From Sipunculus nudus (Eukaryota; Annelida; Sipuncula; Golfingiida; Sipunculidae), in NCBI GenBank assembly GCA_026874595.1, contig CM049316.1, positions 40,370,695 to 40,434,694 of the forward strand: a DNA stretch of 64,000 nt. Reading direction: 5' to 3'. Shown in pieces: positions 1 through 10,960 of this stretch. The position numbers and the translations under genes are program-made. The notes under the pieces were generated by a model that was not told the DNA's origin, did no database searches, and worked only from the letters and a program-made list of their open reading frames with translations. Every line of letters begins with the position of its first letter. The first letter of the stretch is position 1.

Positions 1-735
1 TTATTCTTTAGCGAGTTTAAAAGGACTTTTACTTGGCTGATCAGTCTTGATGGCCGGGAAAGGTTCTTCAGCGGGATGTGAGGGACTGTTACGTGGCTGA
101 TCAGTCTTGATTGCCGGAAAGGTATTTTTAGCGGGGATATGAGGGATTGTTATCGCGTTGATCAGTCTTGATGACAGGGAAGGTTTTTCAGCGGGATGTG
201 AGGGACTGTTACTTGGCTGATCAGTCTCGATCGGCGGGGAAGGTTATTTTTTTCAGCGGGGATGTGAGGGACTGTTACTTGATTGATCAGTCTTGATGAC
301 CGGGAAGGTTTTTCAGCGGGATGTGAGGGACTGTTAGGTGGCTGATCAGTCTTGATCGGCGGGGAAGGTTATTTTTTTTCAGCGGGGATGTGAGGGACTG
401 TTACTTGGTTGATCAGTCTTGATGACCGGGAAGGTTTTTCAGCGGGATGTGAGGGACTGTTACTTGGCTGATCAGTCTTGATCGGCGGGGAAGGTTATTT
501 TTTTTTCAGCGGGGATGTGAGGGACTGTTACTTGGTTGATCAGTCTTGATGACCGGGAAGGTTTTTCAGCGGGATGTGGGGGACTGTTACTTGGCTGATT
601 AGTCTTGATCGGCGGGGAAGGTTATTTTTTTTTCAGCGGGGATGTGAGGGACTGTCACTTGGTTGATCAGTCTTGATGACCGGAAAGGTTCTTCAGCGGG
701 ATGTGAGGGACTGTTACGGGGCTGATCAGTCTTGA
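1..735. repeat. Dimeric 60/120-bp satellite array (truncated by window start)
   Basis: Tandem units share 'gatgtgagggactgtta' followed by 'tgatcagtcttgat'. Two alternating monomer types are seen. One of about 60 bp carries 'gaccgggaaggtttttcagc'. One of about 65 bp carries 'cggcggggaaggtt' plus a T-run of variable length. They form a dimeric unit of roughly 120-125 bp, repeated about six times. Every monomer carries the palindrome TGATCA or a near variant. The array stops abruptly near base 735 and runs off the window to the left. No coding function is seen. Confidence 0.93.
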
Positions 736-1940
736 GGATTGGGCCCTATCACATATGTGTAATCTGCATACAGTTGAATCGATAAAACAGATCTGTTTGG
801 CTTTTTTTTTGCCGGGAGAATCATTTGTATATATTTCCATCATTTTTGCATTATTCAGTTCATCGGTCCAAATTATGTTGATATCCCGATCTGTACCATT
901 GTAAAAATGATAAAAAGTTATACTGTTATTATTTAGTACAAGAAGTATATCTATAAGAGCTGTGATTAAACACTTAACACTAATTCCCGAAAGCTCCACG
1001 ATACAAAGGCACCTTTTGGGACGTAAAGGGGCGCCCCCCCCCCCCCCTTCTCTGCTTGAATATTTAAGTATACGCACAACTTTGTTTATCTTAGTTATTT
1101 ACAGTTTCTGCCTCGGTGCCCTGAACCATTTACAAATAAAAACATATATTAACTAAAATATCAATATAATACGTTCATAATACCATGGCTAGGGGTAAAA
1201 ACATGAACATTAAAATTATGTGAACTCTTAAACATACAAGCATATTTAGAAAATATATCATATTTATTCTTATAAAAGCAAGCAAAGTTATATATCACAG
1301 TCAGTATATATTTATAAAGTGAGGTACGAAGCAATAATAATACAGTATTCTGGAACATTGATAGACTTGGTCATAGTAATAATCTAAATAAGCAACACGG
1401 AATGAATTTACTTATTATTTTTATAAGCTCAATGAATTCTAAGTAAAAAGAGTGCAACACACACCAAAACAAAAATACGCAACTGTACCACATGTCATGT
1501 ATACAGCTGATAAATTCTCTAAAATTTCTCGTTTTTTAAAAGAAGCACATATGATGTGGCAGATATAGATCCACTCGATAAACAATTCGTGACTTTTAGC
1601 CCAGCAAATAGTAAAGATTTTTTTCAAAAAGTTAATTTAAAACAAATTTACTATGGCAATATACAGGGTCATCATCTGCGTACATCTCAATACCATCAGT
1701 ATTTAGCACGCTGGAAGATCATTTTTGTATATTAAAAACATAATTGGTCTAAATAACCTACCTGAGTGACACCCACATTTATTACTGCAGGGCTATAGAT
1801 ATATGATTATTTTTTTTTTATTATTATTGTATTTTACTGTATGTATGAAGATATGAATGAAACTAGACCACTGTGTTACTAGCAAAAGCCAAATGTATGC
1901 AGTATTTCTAGTAATCTTTTGTGATTTATAGTATGAAATC

Positions 1941-1943
<3 letters not shown>

Positions 1944-2007
<64 letters not shown>
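1944..2007. repeat. (AT)n microsatellite
   Basis: About 32 uninterrupted AT dinucleotides. Confidence 0.97.
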
Positions 2008-2011
<4 letters not shown>

Positions 2012-2414
2012 GAACATTTGCCAAGAGCAGTTACTGTTGATCTCCCCGGCACATATATGAAATATGGCGTTGTAAGTATTTAAATATATATACATGCCTC
2101 TCTATGGATGTGGTAATGTTATTCCCATGGTAAAATACAACGGTCAGTTGTATTCGGATAACTGTATTTATGAAATCATCATACATTAAAATAACAGCAC
2201 TGGTACTATTTCTGGTAATTTCTGGAAACTAATATAGAAATGTGGTTGATTTGTTCTTATAATTCTTTGTGCTGATACAAGTCTTTAATCAGTATTTTAC
2301 TTTGGAGTGCTTTGATGAGTTAAAATCATTTTGCCGGATTTTCACGAGACCATTCCATCTCTAGGTGAAATAAAAAAAAAACTTTTAACAGGATATGGTG
2401 CCCTTTTCTGGATC

Positions 2415-2417
<3 letters not shown>

Positions 2418-2471
<54 letters not shown>
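2418..2471. repeat. (AT)n microsatellite
   Basis: About 26 AT dinucleotides, ending 34 bases before the hairpin pair at 2506. Confidence 0.97.
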
Positions 2472-2476
<5 letters not shown>

Positions 2477-2505
2477 GGCAGAGTTATCCTCCGTTGTAAA
2501 GTGCT

Positions 2506-2553
2506 CTATGGCCTAAAGACTAGGCCATAGCGATATAACACAATGTTATATCG
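2506..2553. other. Two abutting perfect hairpins
   Basis: The first hairpin is ctatggccta (2506-2515), loop aagac, taggccatag (2521-2530). The second begins at the next base: cgatataaca (2531-2540), loop caa, tgttatatcg (2544-2553). Both stems are perfect 10-bp matches with no spacer between them. They could be fold-back debris of a mobile element, cruciform-forming DNA, or a structured RNA. No function can be assigned from sequence. Confidence 0.8.
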
Positions 2554-2831
2554 TTCTAACAACATTCAATTGATGATAGGGTCGTATTCCGTGAAACAGG
2601 CTGTCGTGAATTTACAGTGGTTTTTCTTCAGTGTTATATATATATAAATATATAACATTTTCTATATAGCGCACAAGCTCTCTTTTGGTCGTAAAGGCTC
2701 CATGCTTTCTCTTGCCAGTAAAAGAATGGCATCTGACTATATACTTTTATGAAGGGTTTTATTTTCTTAATAACACTGATATTTCAGTAGATAATTTCTT
2801 TCCATTTCTCCTTGTATAACAAAATAAAGAA

Positions 2832-3207
2832 ATATAACCGGGATCATCAAACAAGTCCGTTACCTAATATATGCGCATTTATACTTAGGTGATTTATGTC
2901 TCATTAACATTGATGCCACTCCTATACTACATTTAACTTTTTTATTTAATCGAATGTCGTTTTGAACTTTTCTCTGCAGAATACTGTGGTTGCCATTTTG
3001 TTTGCGAGGGTTTCAAAATATATAACCGGGCATCATCAAACAAGTCCGTTACCTAATATATGCGCATTTATACTTAGGTGATTTATGTCTCATTAACATT
3101 GATGCCACTCCTATACTACATTTAACTTTTTTATTTAATCGAATGTCGTTTTGAACTTTTCTCTGCAGAATACTGTGGTTGCCATTTTGTTTGCGAGGGT
3201 TTCAAAT
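2832..3207. repeat. 189-bp tandem duplication spanning the left end of a MITE
   Basis: The segment from 'atataaccggg' at 2832 to 'tttgcgagggtttcaaa' at about 3017 is repeated almost exactly from 3020 to about 3206. The duplicated unit includes the left terminal sequence 'tactgtggttgcc' of the MITE that follows, so that element has two left ends. Confidence 0.93.
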
Positions 3208-3701
3208 TCGAGATATTCGCGGGTTTCAAATTCGCGATATTCGCGGGTTTCAAATTCGCGATATTCGCGGGAATTATCGCGAGGGTTTCAAATTCGCGAT
3301 ATTCGCGGGTTTCAAATTCGCGATATTCGCGGGTTTCAAATCCGCGATATTCGCGGGAATTATCGCGAACATTAAACCTTGGTGAATAAGTGGTCAAATG
3401 GAAGACAAGTCTAAAGATTAAATTCCAATATAAATAAAAAAAGATTTATTGTATGTTCAATCATTTCTATAGTAAATGATATCAGATCTTTCAAATGATC
3501 TGCCATTAACGAAAAATAATTTTAACACGTTCAATCTTCCTTTGGGACCCTGTTAAAATATTGAGATAATGCGCACATATTGAGATAAATAATCCATATA
3601 CCTATGGTTTACCTAAGGTTGTAATATGTTGAGATCCCGAAAATGAACCCCTCGCAAAACAAAGAAAAATTAAAAACCCCCGAAATGAAGTAAACCACAG
3701 T
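3171..3701. mobile_element. MITE with TACTGTGGTT termini, copy 1 (internally expanded)
   Basis: The left end reads 'tactgtggttgccattttg' and the right end reads 'gaagtaaaccacag', the inverse of the left terminus. Internal text 'tttgcgagggtttcaaattcgcg', and near the right end 'cccctcgcaaaac', matches the second copy at 31223-31514. No transposase is encoded, so this is a non-autonomous inverted-repeat element. It differs from the other copy by a minisatellite expansion near its left end (3201-3366) and a diverged right terminus. Confidence 0.8.
3201..3366. repeat. 23-bp minisatellite inside the MITE
   Basis: About seven tandem units related to 'ttcaaattcgcgatattcgc', each about 23 bp. They are interrupted once, and ended, by 'gggaattatcgcga'. 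Each unit is a near-palindrome around 'cgcgatattcgcg'. Open frames on both strands here are by-products of the repeat. Confidence 0.93.
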
Positions 3702-3712
3702 GCAACTCTATA

Positions 3713-6165
3713 CTACTCGCATGCGCACTTGTATCTTTCCCTTACTTCTATTAACATTACTGCGCTTTCATTTAGGAATCTTTTATCGTGCACTGTCATT
3801 TTCATACAATGGTTCTATACAGAATACCGTGTTTTCATTTTGTCTGTGTATTACATTATGTAAAGGTAATCTTATTTATATCAAGTATACATTAATGGAA
3901 GACGATGTAATACATAATTTCATAAATAAATAAATACCAAATTCAGCAGCGTCAGATGTCCCTGTATCAATACGATATTTGATCATCCGACATTTAATGA
4001 TAGTCCCTCAGCGTCATATAAGTCGTGTTGAATTATGGGAGAATTTTCACCAGAATTGAACTGAAATGCATATTATTTGCTGGGTGGTTTGAACTTAGCT
4101 TTCTTAATTTTGTTTAATAAATGTTATGAGATGAAGTAGCTTGTAATCTGTACTATATCAATATATATCTTAGGCCAAAAAAAAGGTATTGTTGGTTCTC
4201 AGACACTTTTTTCATAAATCAGTTCAGACGGGCGACTTTTTTTTTACTTTTTTTGCATGTTTCGATAAAAATGTCATATGATCAGGAAAAAGCATGATAA
4301 TAACAGATTTTGTTTTGCTAAACAGATAAAAGCACTACATAGGAAAGGAAATCTGATCATAATTATATTATTTTATCTTCTTGAAAGACGAAAATCAAAA
4401 TCAAAATTTTTGATGCGGGTGTTAAAATTGACGCGGGCGGTGCCTGAGAACCATACCTTTTTTTTGGCCTTATAAGTATATTTTTTTGTACCGTATCATA
4501 ATAATGATATTGTTTTATTACATCTCTAGGAATAAAAGACGACTTACCGTATTACCACTAGGAAAGACATACTTCTTAACGATGGCAATTTTCCACTCAC
4601 CATTGGTTTAAAGAGAAACATTTCAACGGATTCCACATTGTTTTCCTAGGCACATGGTTAAACACTACCCGGTTCTGCACAGTATTTCAAGAAAAGTTTA
4701 ATAAATCTAATTATCACATTTGGCGTTACTAGCGGCAAGTTTAAACCAAATATCACATGGCTTTCCTGTTTTCCAACAGACGCATTTGAACACTGCACCT
4801 AATCAACAAAAAATTCTTAGAAAGCCTCTTAAAAGCTGCATCAAATATCAACTGGCAGTTGAATTAAAAAACTGCACCAAATTCACATAGCATCAGTACA
4901 GATGTATTTAAACACTGTACCAAACGCCTCGTGGAATTTTCTGGGGACTTGTTAAACAGTGTTATGGGTTCACCTAGGAATTCTTACACATTGACATGGA
5001 TTTAAACACGACAGCAAGATCCATATGATACTGAACCAAAAATAAATATAGGTTTGAATAATTGATGAATATTTGATAGTTGGATTGATTGATTGATTGA
5101 TTCATCATTGATTGATTGATTGATTGATTCAGCATTCATTCATTTTTCCAATGATCGTTATGTTCCTTTAAGAAAACAAGGACCAGTCACGTACAACACT
5201 AAAAGTGCATGAAATGAAAAGCAGTCCTCCTACTTGAAATATTAACAATAATATATCATTTTCTACAAAAGAAAACTGAATAAAAAGTTTGTTAAAAGTC
5301 GCTAAAATTATTGAACAATAAATTAAATATTGTGGGCATGCTAAGAAAGTAGTCAGTATCAGTATTGACAAAATTTGACAATAAATATGAAATGCTAATA
5401 TTTGTATTAAGTATGTTATAACATCGCATAAACTGTTGTAGTGAATAAAACACTTGATTGCGACTTATTCACTGTATATATTTTGCAACTTTCCTTGATG
5501 CATTTTCTGGTAAAGAGCCAGTGTAGGATGCCATCACTCGGCTAATGATGTATTTTATCATATTTATTGTACCAAAGTACTATCATCATCCAATCAACGT
5601 CTTTCAAACGCTGGCTTGACTCTGTCTGTCACTTCAGCCAAAATACCTTAACAAAAGTTCACTGTTTTTCTTTCATATAATAAATTCATTGTCTCCCTCT
5701 AATTCTATGCTAAAATAATTGCAGGAGTGTAAGGGGCAGTCACTGGCATGCAGTTTTCGAAATAAATCAACGTTGTACATAAATATCTCCAAATATCTGT
5801 GGACACCCCTAGATGGCAGGGACTCTAGACGGTGGAATATGTCATGAAGTAGCCTAATCATCGTCATTAAAATACAATCAATGCGCGGTATCTGAGAGAT
5901 TTCGCTCTAGACGCCCTAGCATTTGGCGGTTTGGACGACAGCCAGATAATCAGTGCTGACGGGTCTGCCAACATATATTGACAGTCCATGATAGATCAAT
6001 TTTAAAAGTGGGGAAGAAGCCTCATTCAAATTATGAAATAACATCAAAATTCGCAATTCTTCACCATGGGCCAACTTCCTCGTTGCCAACATTAATAATG
6101 TAATACGTGTCCTATGGAAAATGGAATTAAACCAGGATATGCCTAAGTTTAAGGAAAATCTCAAA
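3713..6165. other. Intergenic AT-rich stretch without recognisable gene
   Basis: Only short, unconvincing open frames are present. The segment at 4180-4470 contains facing A-runs and T-runs (near 4178 and 4449) with partly inverse text 'ggttctcagacac' and 'gcctgagaacc', suggesting a decayed inverted-repeat element. Nothing else is supported. Confidence 0.5.
5083..5145. repeat. (GATT)n microsatellite, interrupted
   Basis: Runs of GATT/ATTG are broken by 'catc' and 'cagc'. Confidence 0.9.
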
Positions 6166-6167
6166 TG

Positions 6168-6284
6168 CATATAATATAATATAATATAATATAATATAAT
6201 ATTATATTATATTATATTATATTATATAATATTATATTATATTATATTATATAAATGTATATATATATATTATATATTATATAT

Positions 6285-6320
<36 letters not shown>
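6168..6320. repeat. Inverted pentanucleotide microsatellite (ATAAT)n-(ATTAT)n
   Basis: About six ATAAT-type units switch directly to the complementary ATTAT-type units. A second switch follows, and then a TATA-rich tract. The two arms are reverse complements, so the tract is one large potential hairpin. Confidence 0.88.
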
Positions 6321-6324
<4 letters not shown>

Positions 6325-6329
6325 TTTCC

Positions 6330-7215
6330 CAGACTTTGACAGATACAATGTAGGATATATAACTGTCTAGACAATGAGGGATACGTTGAAGGGCATCAGG
6401 TCATATTCCTTGTAACTTATTGATACGTTGTAGGACATCGGGTCATATTCATCGAGACTTATAGATACGTTGTAAGACATTCGGTAACACTCCTTCCATC
6501 AATGGACGACGTATTTATCAAGACTGACAGAACGTTGTACGACATCAGATCTTATTCCTTTAGTCTAAATGAAATGTTTAAGGACATTTGTTCATTTTCT
6601 TTGAGATCTACAGATACATTGTAGGACATCGGATCATATTGTAAGGGACTTACAGATACGTTGACGGACATCAGGTCATATTCCTTTAGTCTAACTGATA
6701 TGTTTAAGGACATTCGTTCTCAAGAAACATTTGTAAGACATCGGGTCATATTATAGGAGACTCAAAGATACGTTGACGGACATCGGGTCATATTCCTTTA
6801 GTCCAACTAATATGTTATGGAAATTCGTTCATGTTCTTTGAGATCTACAGATACGTTGTAGGACATCAGGTCATATTATAGGAGACTTACGGATACGTTG
6901 TAGGACATCAGGTCATATTATAGGAGACTTACAGATACGTTGTAGGACATCAGGTCATATTATAGGAGACTTACAGATACGTTGTAGGACATCAGGTCAT
7001 ATTTCTTTAGCCTAACCGATACGTGTTAGGATATTCTTTGAGACTTACAAATATGTTGTAGGACATCCGGTCATATTCTTTGCGATTTATTCATACGTTG
7101 CTAAAGGACAACCAGTCATATTCGTCATGTCTTAAAGATATGTTGTAGGACATCAGGTCATATTTTTTAGCCTAACCGGTACGTTTTAGGACATTCTGTG
7201 AGACTTACAGATACA
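6330..7215. repeat. Degenerate 42-bp minisatellite
   Basis: The best-preserved part (about 6850-7010) has three or more near-identical 42-bp units containing 'gatacgttgtaggacatcag' and 'gtcatattataggagactta'. The flanks contain older, more diverged and longer units with 'gttgtaggacat' and 'ggtcatattc'. Homogeneity rises toward the centre. Confidence 0.9.
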
Positions 7216-7792
7216 TATAAATTGCGTGTTATTCAGCCCGATACAGATATTCGGCAGATGATTACATAAAGCCGTTAACCTTTTTCAGACTTGTTTCAGC
7301 ACGTTCCCCCTTAATACCCATATGTAAGGGTTTCAGAACAAATTTTTTTGCAACCTGGACGCCCCTCTTTCCAGACCTGGGAACCTTATTTTGGTTTAGT
7401 TACTAGTACTCTTGTTTGGTTCCCTCTATTTCCTAATTCCTGGAACCGCCCCTGCAGATGGGCTACCGAAGAAATTCTTTTAGCAGTTTACCAAAATCTG
7501 AAAAGTTAAGGTTTTACTTGTTTTGTGTTACAGTTTCGGGAGAGGGGAGTGTACCTTGTATAGTTTGGTCAGATTTGTATAGATCCTTGTATTCGAGGAC
7601 AAGGACATAAGGACATGCAACAAACCGTATATATAAAGGATAATACAATAGTGCATATACCATGTTGGAACAAAATATTCAGTATCTATGAAAATACTTA
7701 TTATCCAGAAGGTCTGAAGTCGATCTCCATCAGGCTCGTGTTTATAGCCTTCCATGGTATCCTGGGAAGGCTAAGGAGAGTCAATGGTCAAG

Positions 7793-7850
7793 TGACGTCA
7801 TAGAAACCTATGACGTAATTAAACACTATCCATCCGGTGGTTATTTGCAT
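7793..7850. promoter_or_regulatory. Clustered CRE-like and octamer-like sites
   Basis: TGACGTCA (7793-7800) is a perfect CREB/ATF palindrome. TGACGTAA (7811-7818) is a near match, and ATTTGCAT (7843-7850) is a perfect POU octamer. All lie within 60 bases. A weak AT-rich 'aatataaat' occurs near 7950. No coding exon is recognised downstream, so promoter or enhancer identity is inference only. Confidence 0.25.
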
Positions 7851-8201
7851 AAAATTGCAGCTAGGGATCGTGCCGAATCACAGGAGTGACTCTGCACCAC
7901 AAAACATTCGGACTCTTTTCCTTTGACTGTAGGCTGACTGTTCGGGTAATATAAATGCTGTGGTTGGCCTCATAGGCCTATTCGCATGATCAACTTTTCA
8001 ATTTTTTATGGTATCAATTGTTTCACTATTTGTCGAGGGTGCATTTTTTTCGTGATATTAACATAACTTACACAGAATATATACATTGTTATATGTTGTT
8101 AATATGTGAAATATGATAATTAGACGATGACCCAACGGGAGCACAGAAAAAGTGGAAATTCTTTTTATAACGGCAATGTAGTTAATAAAAAAGATAAATT
8201 A

Positions 8202-8507
8202 TTGCCTCCGGCAGGAGGACATGCGTTCATCCCCGTTCATTGGTGTGTATGTGTGTGTTTGTGTGCATTTGTTCACATCTATATCCCAACGCGATATAGA
8301 ACGGAATCTCAGGAAATTTTCAGGGCATTTCGGAAATGGGCCAACGAAGAAACCTTAAGATTTTTGTGTGGATCCGAAACAAACTTGATTTAAGAACGTC
8401 ATCATGGAATATTCGCAAATACACAAATAAACCTGGGAATATGGATCTGATAAGTGAATGCAAAATGTGGAGGAGGCTTACATTCCTTAGAATGCATATT
8501 TCTAATT
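8202..8507. mobile_element. 'GCCTCCG' dispersed element, copy A
   Basis: It begins 'ttgcctccggcaggagg', then a GT-rich run, then 'ttgttcacat', 'ggaatctcaggaaat', 'gggcatttcggaaatgggcc' and 'gatttttgtgtggatccga'. It ends 'gtggaggaggcttacattcc' and 'atatttctaat'. The same order of blocks appears at 8973-9870 and 54004-54347. The ends are partly inverse ('gcctccg' versus 'ggaggc'). It encodes nothing recognisable, so it is a non-autonomous element. From memory, similar text is widespread in marine invertebrates. Confidence 0.8.
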
Positions 8508-8972
8508 ATTTTTAATGTCGATCCCTTGGAGGCACGGGGAAATCATATTTTTTTGACAGGCAGAAACAAACATGGGCGTATGGTCCTGAACTAAAATTAA
8601 TATTCGCCCTACCGGGCACCAATGATATGGGCCCCGAGTGTTCGTGCTAGGTATGGCGTGTTATGTCTTGAAGGTAGTCCTTTTATAAGGTAGTGTATAT
8701 AGGCAAGACACTTTGGGTGTGTTCCAGGTATATTTTAACATGCAGTTGATCCAGATTTGCGCAGCTGTTGGGAAAATGGAAAATGCGCAGTGGTAATTCT
8801 GGATTTTTGCAATTCTGAAACTTAAGAAGTTTTGTTCCTGTCACAAATCATACAAAAACTGTTATGCCCACGGGTGAATAATTGAATTTCATGGATCACT
8901 TATAATATGGCAATACACCAAATAATTGGCTCTGGTATGAATTTACAAATATCATATTATACTTCTGTGATA

Positions 8973-9870
8973 ATTGCCTCCGTCAGGAGGTTATGCGTTC
9001 ATTTCCGTTCGTGTTTGTGTGTGTGCGTATTGGGATATGATTGTTCACAACGTAACTCGCGCAGTCATGAAAGGAATCTCATGAAATGTTCAAAGCATTT
9101 CGGGAAAGGGCCAAGGAAGAATCGATAAGATTCTGGTGTGGGTCCGACTCATGATCCGGATCCCAGAAGCACGTCCAGGAATATTCACAAATGCGCAGTC
9201 ACATATGCAGGATTAAATATTAGACTGGTACCCCGCTCTATTATGTCACCGCTGCTCCAGGCCAATCATAGAGACGGGCGTACAACGCCATCTTTTGTAC
9301 TCCCGGCAGACTGGTTCAAACTCCAGTATGTATTATATATGATAAAAATAAGCATTTCGTTTGCTCAGAGAAGTTACCAAAAGTTGGCTGTACATTAAGT
9401 GTGACATTAATGATTAGATTAATAGATATTACTAATAAATCACTGCTACGTACAGTGGAATATCAAAGATTCAGTATATCGTATTATCTATACATCCATC
9501 ATTCAATTTTTGTGCAACAACTCATTTTTCAATATTTGAAAACTAGAAATAACTAAAGAAAGTTATTTTTTTAGAAATCTTCACGGATAATCAACCAGGA
9601 TCGCGTGAACGTCCATGACAACCGGTATGAGCGTGCATACTGGAGTTGGAACCAGTCTACAGGTAAGTGGGGAGTTGCAACTGGGAGTACTTAAGATTGC
9701 GTTGTACGCCTGTCTCTATGGTTGGCTGAGGGCCATAATAGAGCAGGGTACCAGTCTAGATTGAATATGGGCCGAGTAAGTGAATGCTAACACTTCATGG
9801 GGGAACTTTTGCAAAAATGAACCTGGGAATATGCGACCGCCCACATTCCTCCGAATGCATATTTCTAGTT
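8973..9870. mobile_element. 'GCCTCCG' dispersed element, copy B, split by an insertion
   Basis: The left part (8973-about 9210) starts 'attgcctccgtcaggaggt' and carries the same internal blocks as copy A, including 'gtgtgggtccgactcatgat'. The sequence is then broken at 9221-9758 by a different inverted-repeat element. It resumes with 'gagtaagtgaatgctaacac', 'atgaacctgggaatatg' and the terminal 'gcatatttctagtt'. Confidence 0.8.
9221..9758. mobile_element. Nested TIR element (TAGACTGGTACC termini)
   Basis: The left terminus 'tagactggtaccccgctcta' is mirrored by the right terminus 'gagcagggtaccagtcta'. The inverted repeat continues, with a gap, for about 70 bases ('catagagacgggcgtacaac' on the left, 'gttgtacgcctgtctctatg' on the right). 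Flanking 'gattaaatat' (9211-9220) and 'gattgaatat' (9759-9768) look like a 10-bp target-site duplication with one mismatch. No transposase is present in about 540 bp. Confidence 0.82.
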
Positions 9871-9922
9871 ATATGTATTATTTAAATTCGCAATTAATTC
9901 ATAATTCTCATATTTCTATAAG

Positions 9923-9924
<2 letters not shown>

Positions 9925-9993
<69 letters not shown>
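9925..9993. repeat. (AT)n microsatellite
   Basis: About 34 AT dinucleotides, starting 55 bases after the end of the copy B dispersed element. Confidence 0.97.
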
Positions 9994-9997
<4 letters not shown>

Positions 9998-10754
9998 TGC
10001 CAAGTCAACTGTTCAACCTTTAAATTAAAATAAATTATTAAATATTGAATTAAATATATGCTGTATCGGAAGTTGTGTTATATAGCGTTTCTGTTTCTAA
10101 TCACACATTTTGTACCGGGTGACCATTGGACTGTGTTATGACTTCAGCTGGCAAATGGGATGTAAAACTTGCGGGAGCCTTTGATCTCCGAGACATCCAA
10201 GCACCTCACCCAGCGAGCTGTAGATCTGATATGCCGCGCAAGTCTTTAGTGCCGGCGGGAATTGGGAAATGATCGCTTGATGTTAAAGGGTTGTCGGATG
10301 CCTGGGAATCGAGGTCTCAGGTGTGGCGACCATGAATCATACATGTATGACCTGTCTGATTACAAAAACATTGCCATGCACCCCTCCCCGCCAGAGTGCT
10401 GGAATATCACCAGATTCCTAATCATCACAGAAAGTAATTATTGAAACAGGACAGACATTTCCGCTTCTATCCGTGTATAATGACTTATATGGTGTGTCAC
10501 AACACCTGCACATAAACTGACGAATCGGAAGGGGGGGGGGGGGGCGCTAGACGCGGACATGACCGGTCTAAATGTGTGTATTGACTTTTATGGTGTGTCA
10601 CAATACCTGTATACATGAACTGACGAATCCTGGGAGGTACCTTTTACCAACAGATCGTTTCTATACAAAACTAACATTTCCCAGTTGCCCATTGTAGGAA
10701 TGCCGGGAATACTTGCCAAAAACTGCAAATGTCAAAATCATATGTAGAACATTT

Positions 10755-10960
10755 TTTTAAATATTATTTTGTTGTTGGAGGTAACCGCCCGCATTTTTAA
10801 TGTTTGCTTAACTAAGTAATGAACATCTGCAGAATTCCATTCCGGTTTCAGACTACGTGACAGAGCGTATAACACGATTTCACTCATTTTATATCAGGGT
10901 GTTAACCTGGCACGGTGACTACGGCACCTGCGGGCCCTGGGTGTGTAAGTCTTTTTTTAC
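10755..10960 (+). mobile_element. Unnamed dispersed repeat, copy on + strand
   Basis: It shares in order 'ttgttggaggtaaccgcc', 'gcttaactaagta', 'catctgcagaattccatt', 'cggtttc', 'tcattttatatc', 'cacctgcggg' and 'ctgggtgtgtaa' with the minus strand of 31625-31985. About 200 bases align by eye with many substitutions. No coding potential is seen, and the family is unknown to me. Confidence 0.72.

Larger units (their letters stand above)
741..2830. other. Intergenic AT-rich stretch without recognisable gene
   Basis: Short open frames on both strands show no codon structure, splice framework or family resemblance. The stretch holds a poly-C run near 1031-1047, two (AT)n tracts and an adjacent pair of hairpins, listed separately. 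Confidence 0.6.

Noticed and set aside
1031-1047. Poly-C run (with poly-G runs at 10530 and 13970) as a G-quadruplex regulatory element
   Set aside because: Single homopolymer runs of this length are common and have no nearby gene context.
9780-10028. 82-codon plus-strand frame with a long (IY)n stretch
   Set aside because: It is the translation of an (AT)n microsatellite plus the end of a dispersed element.
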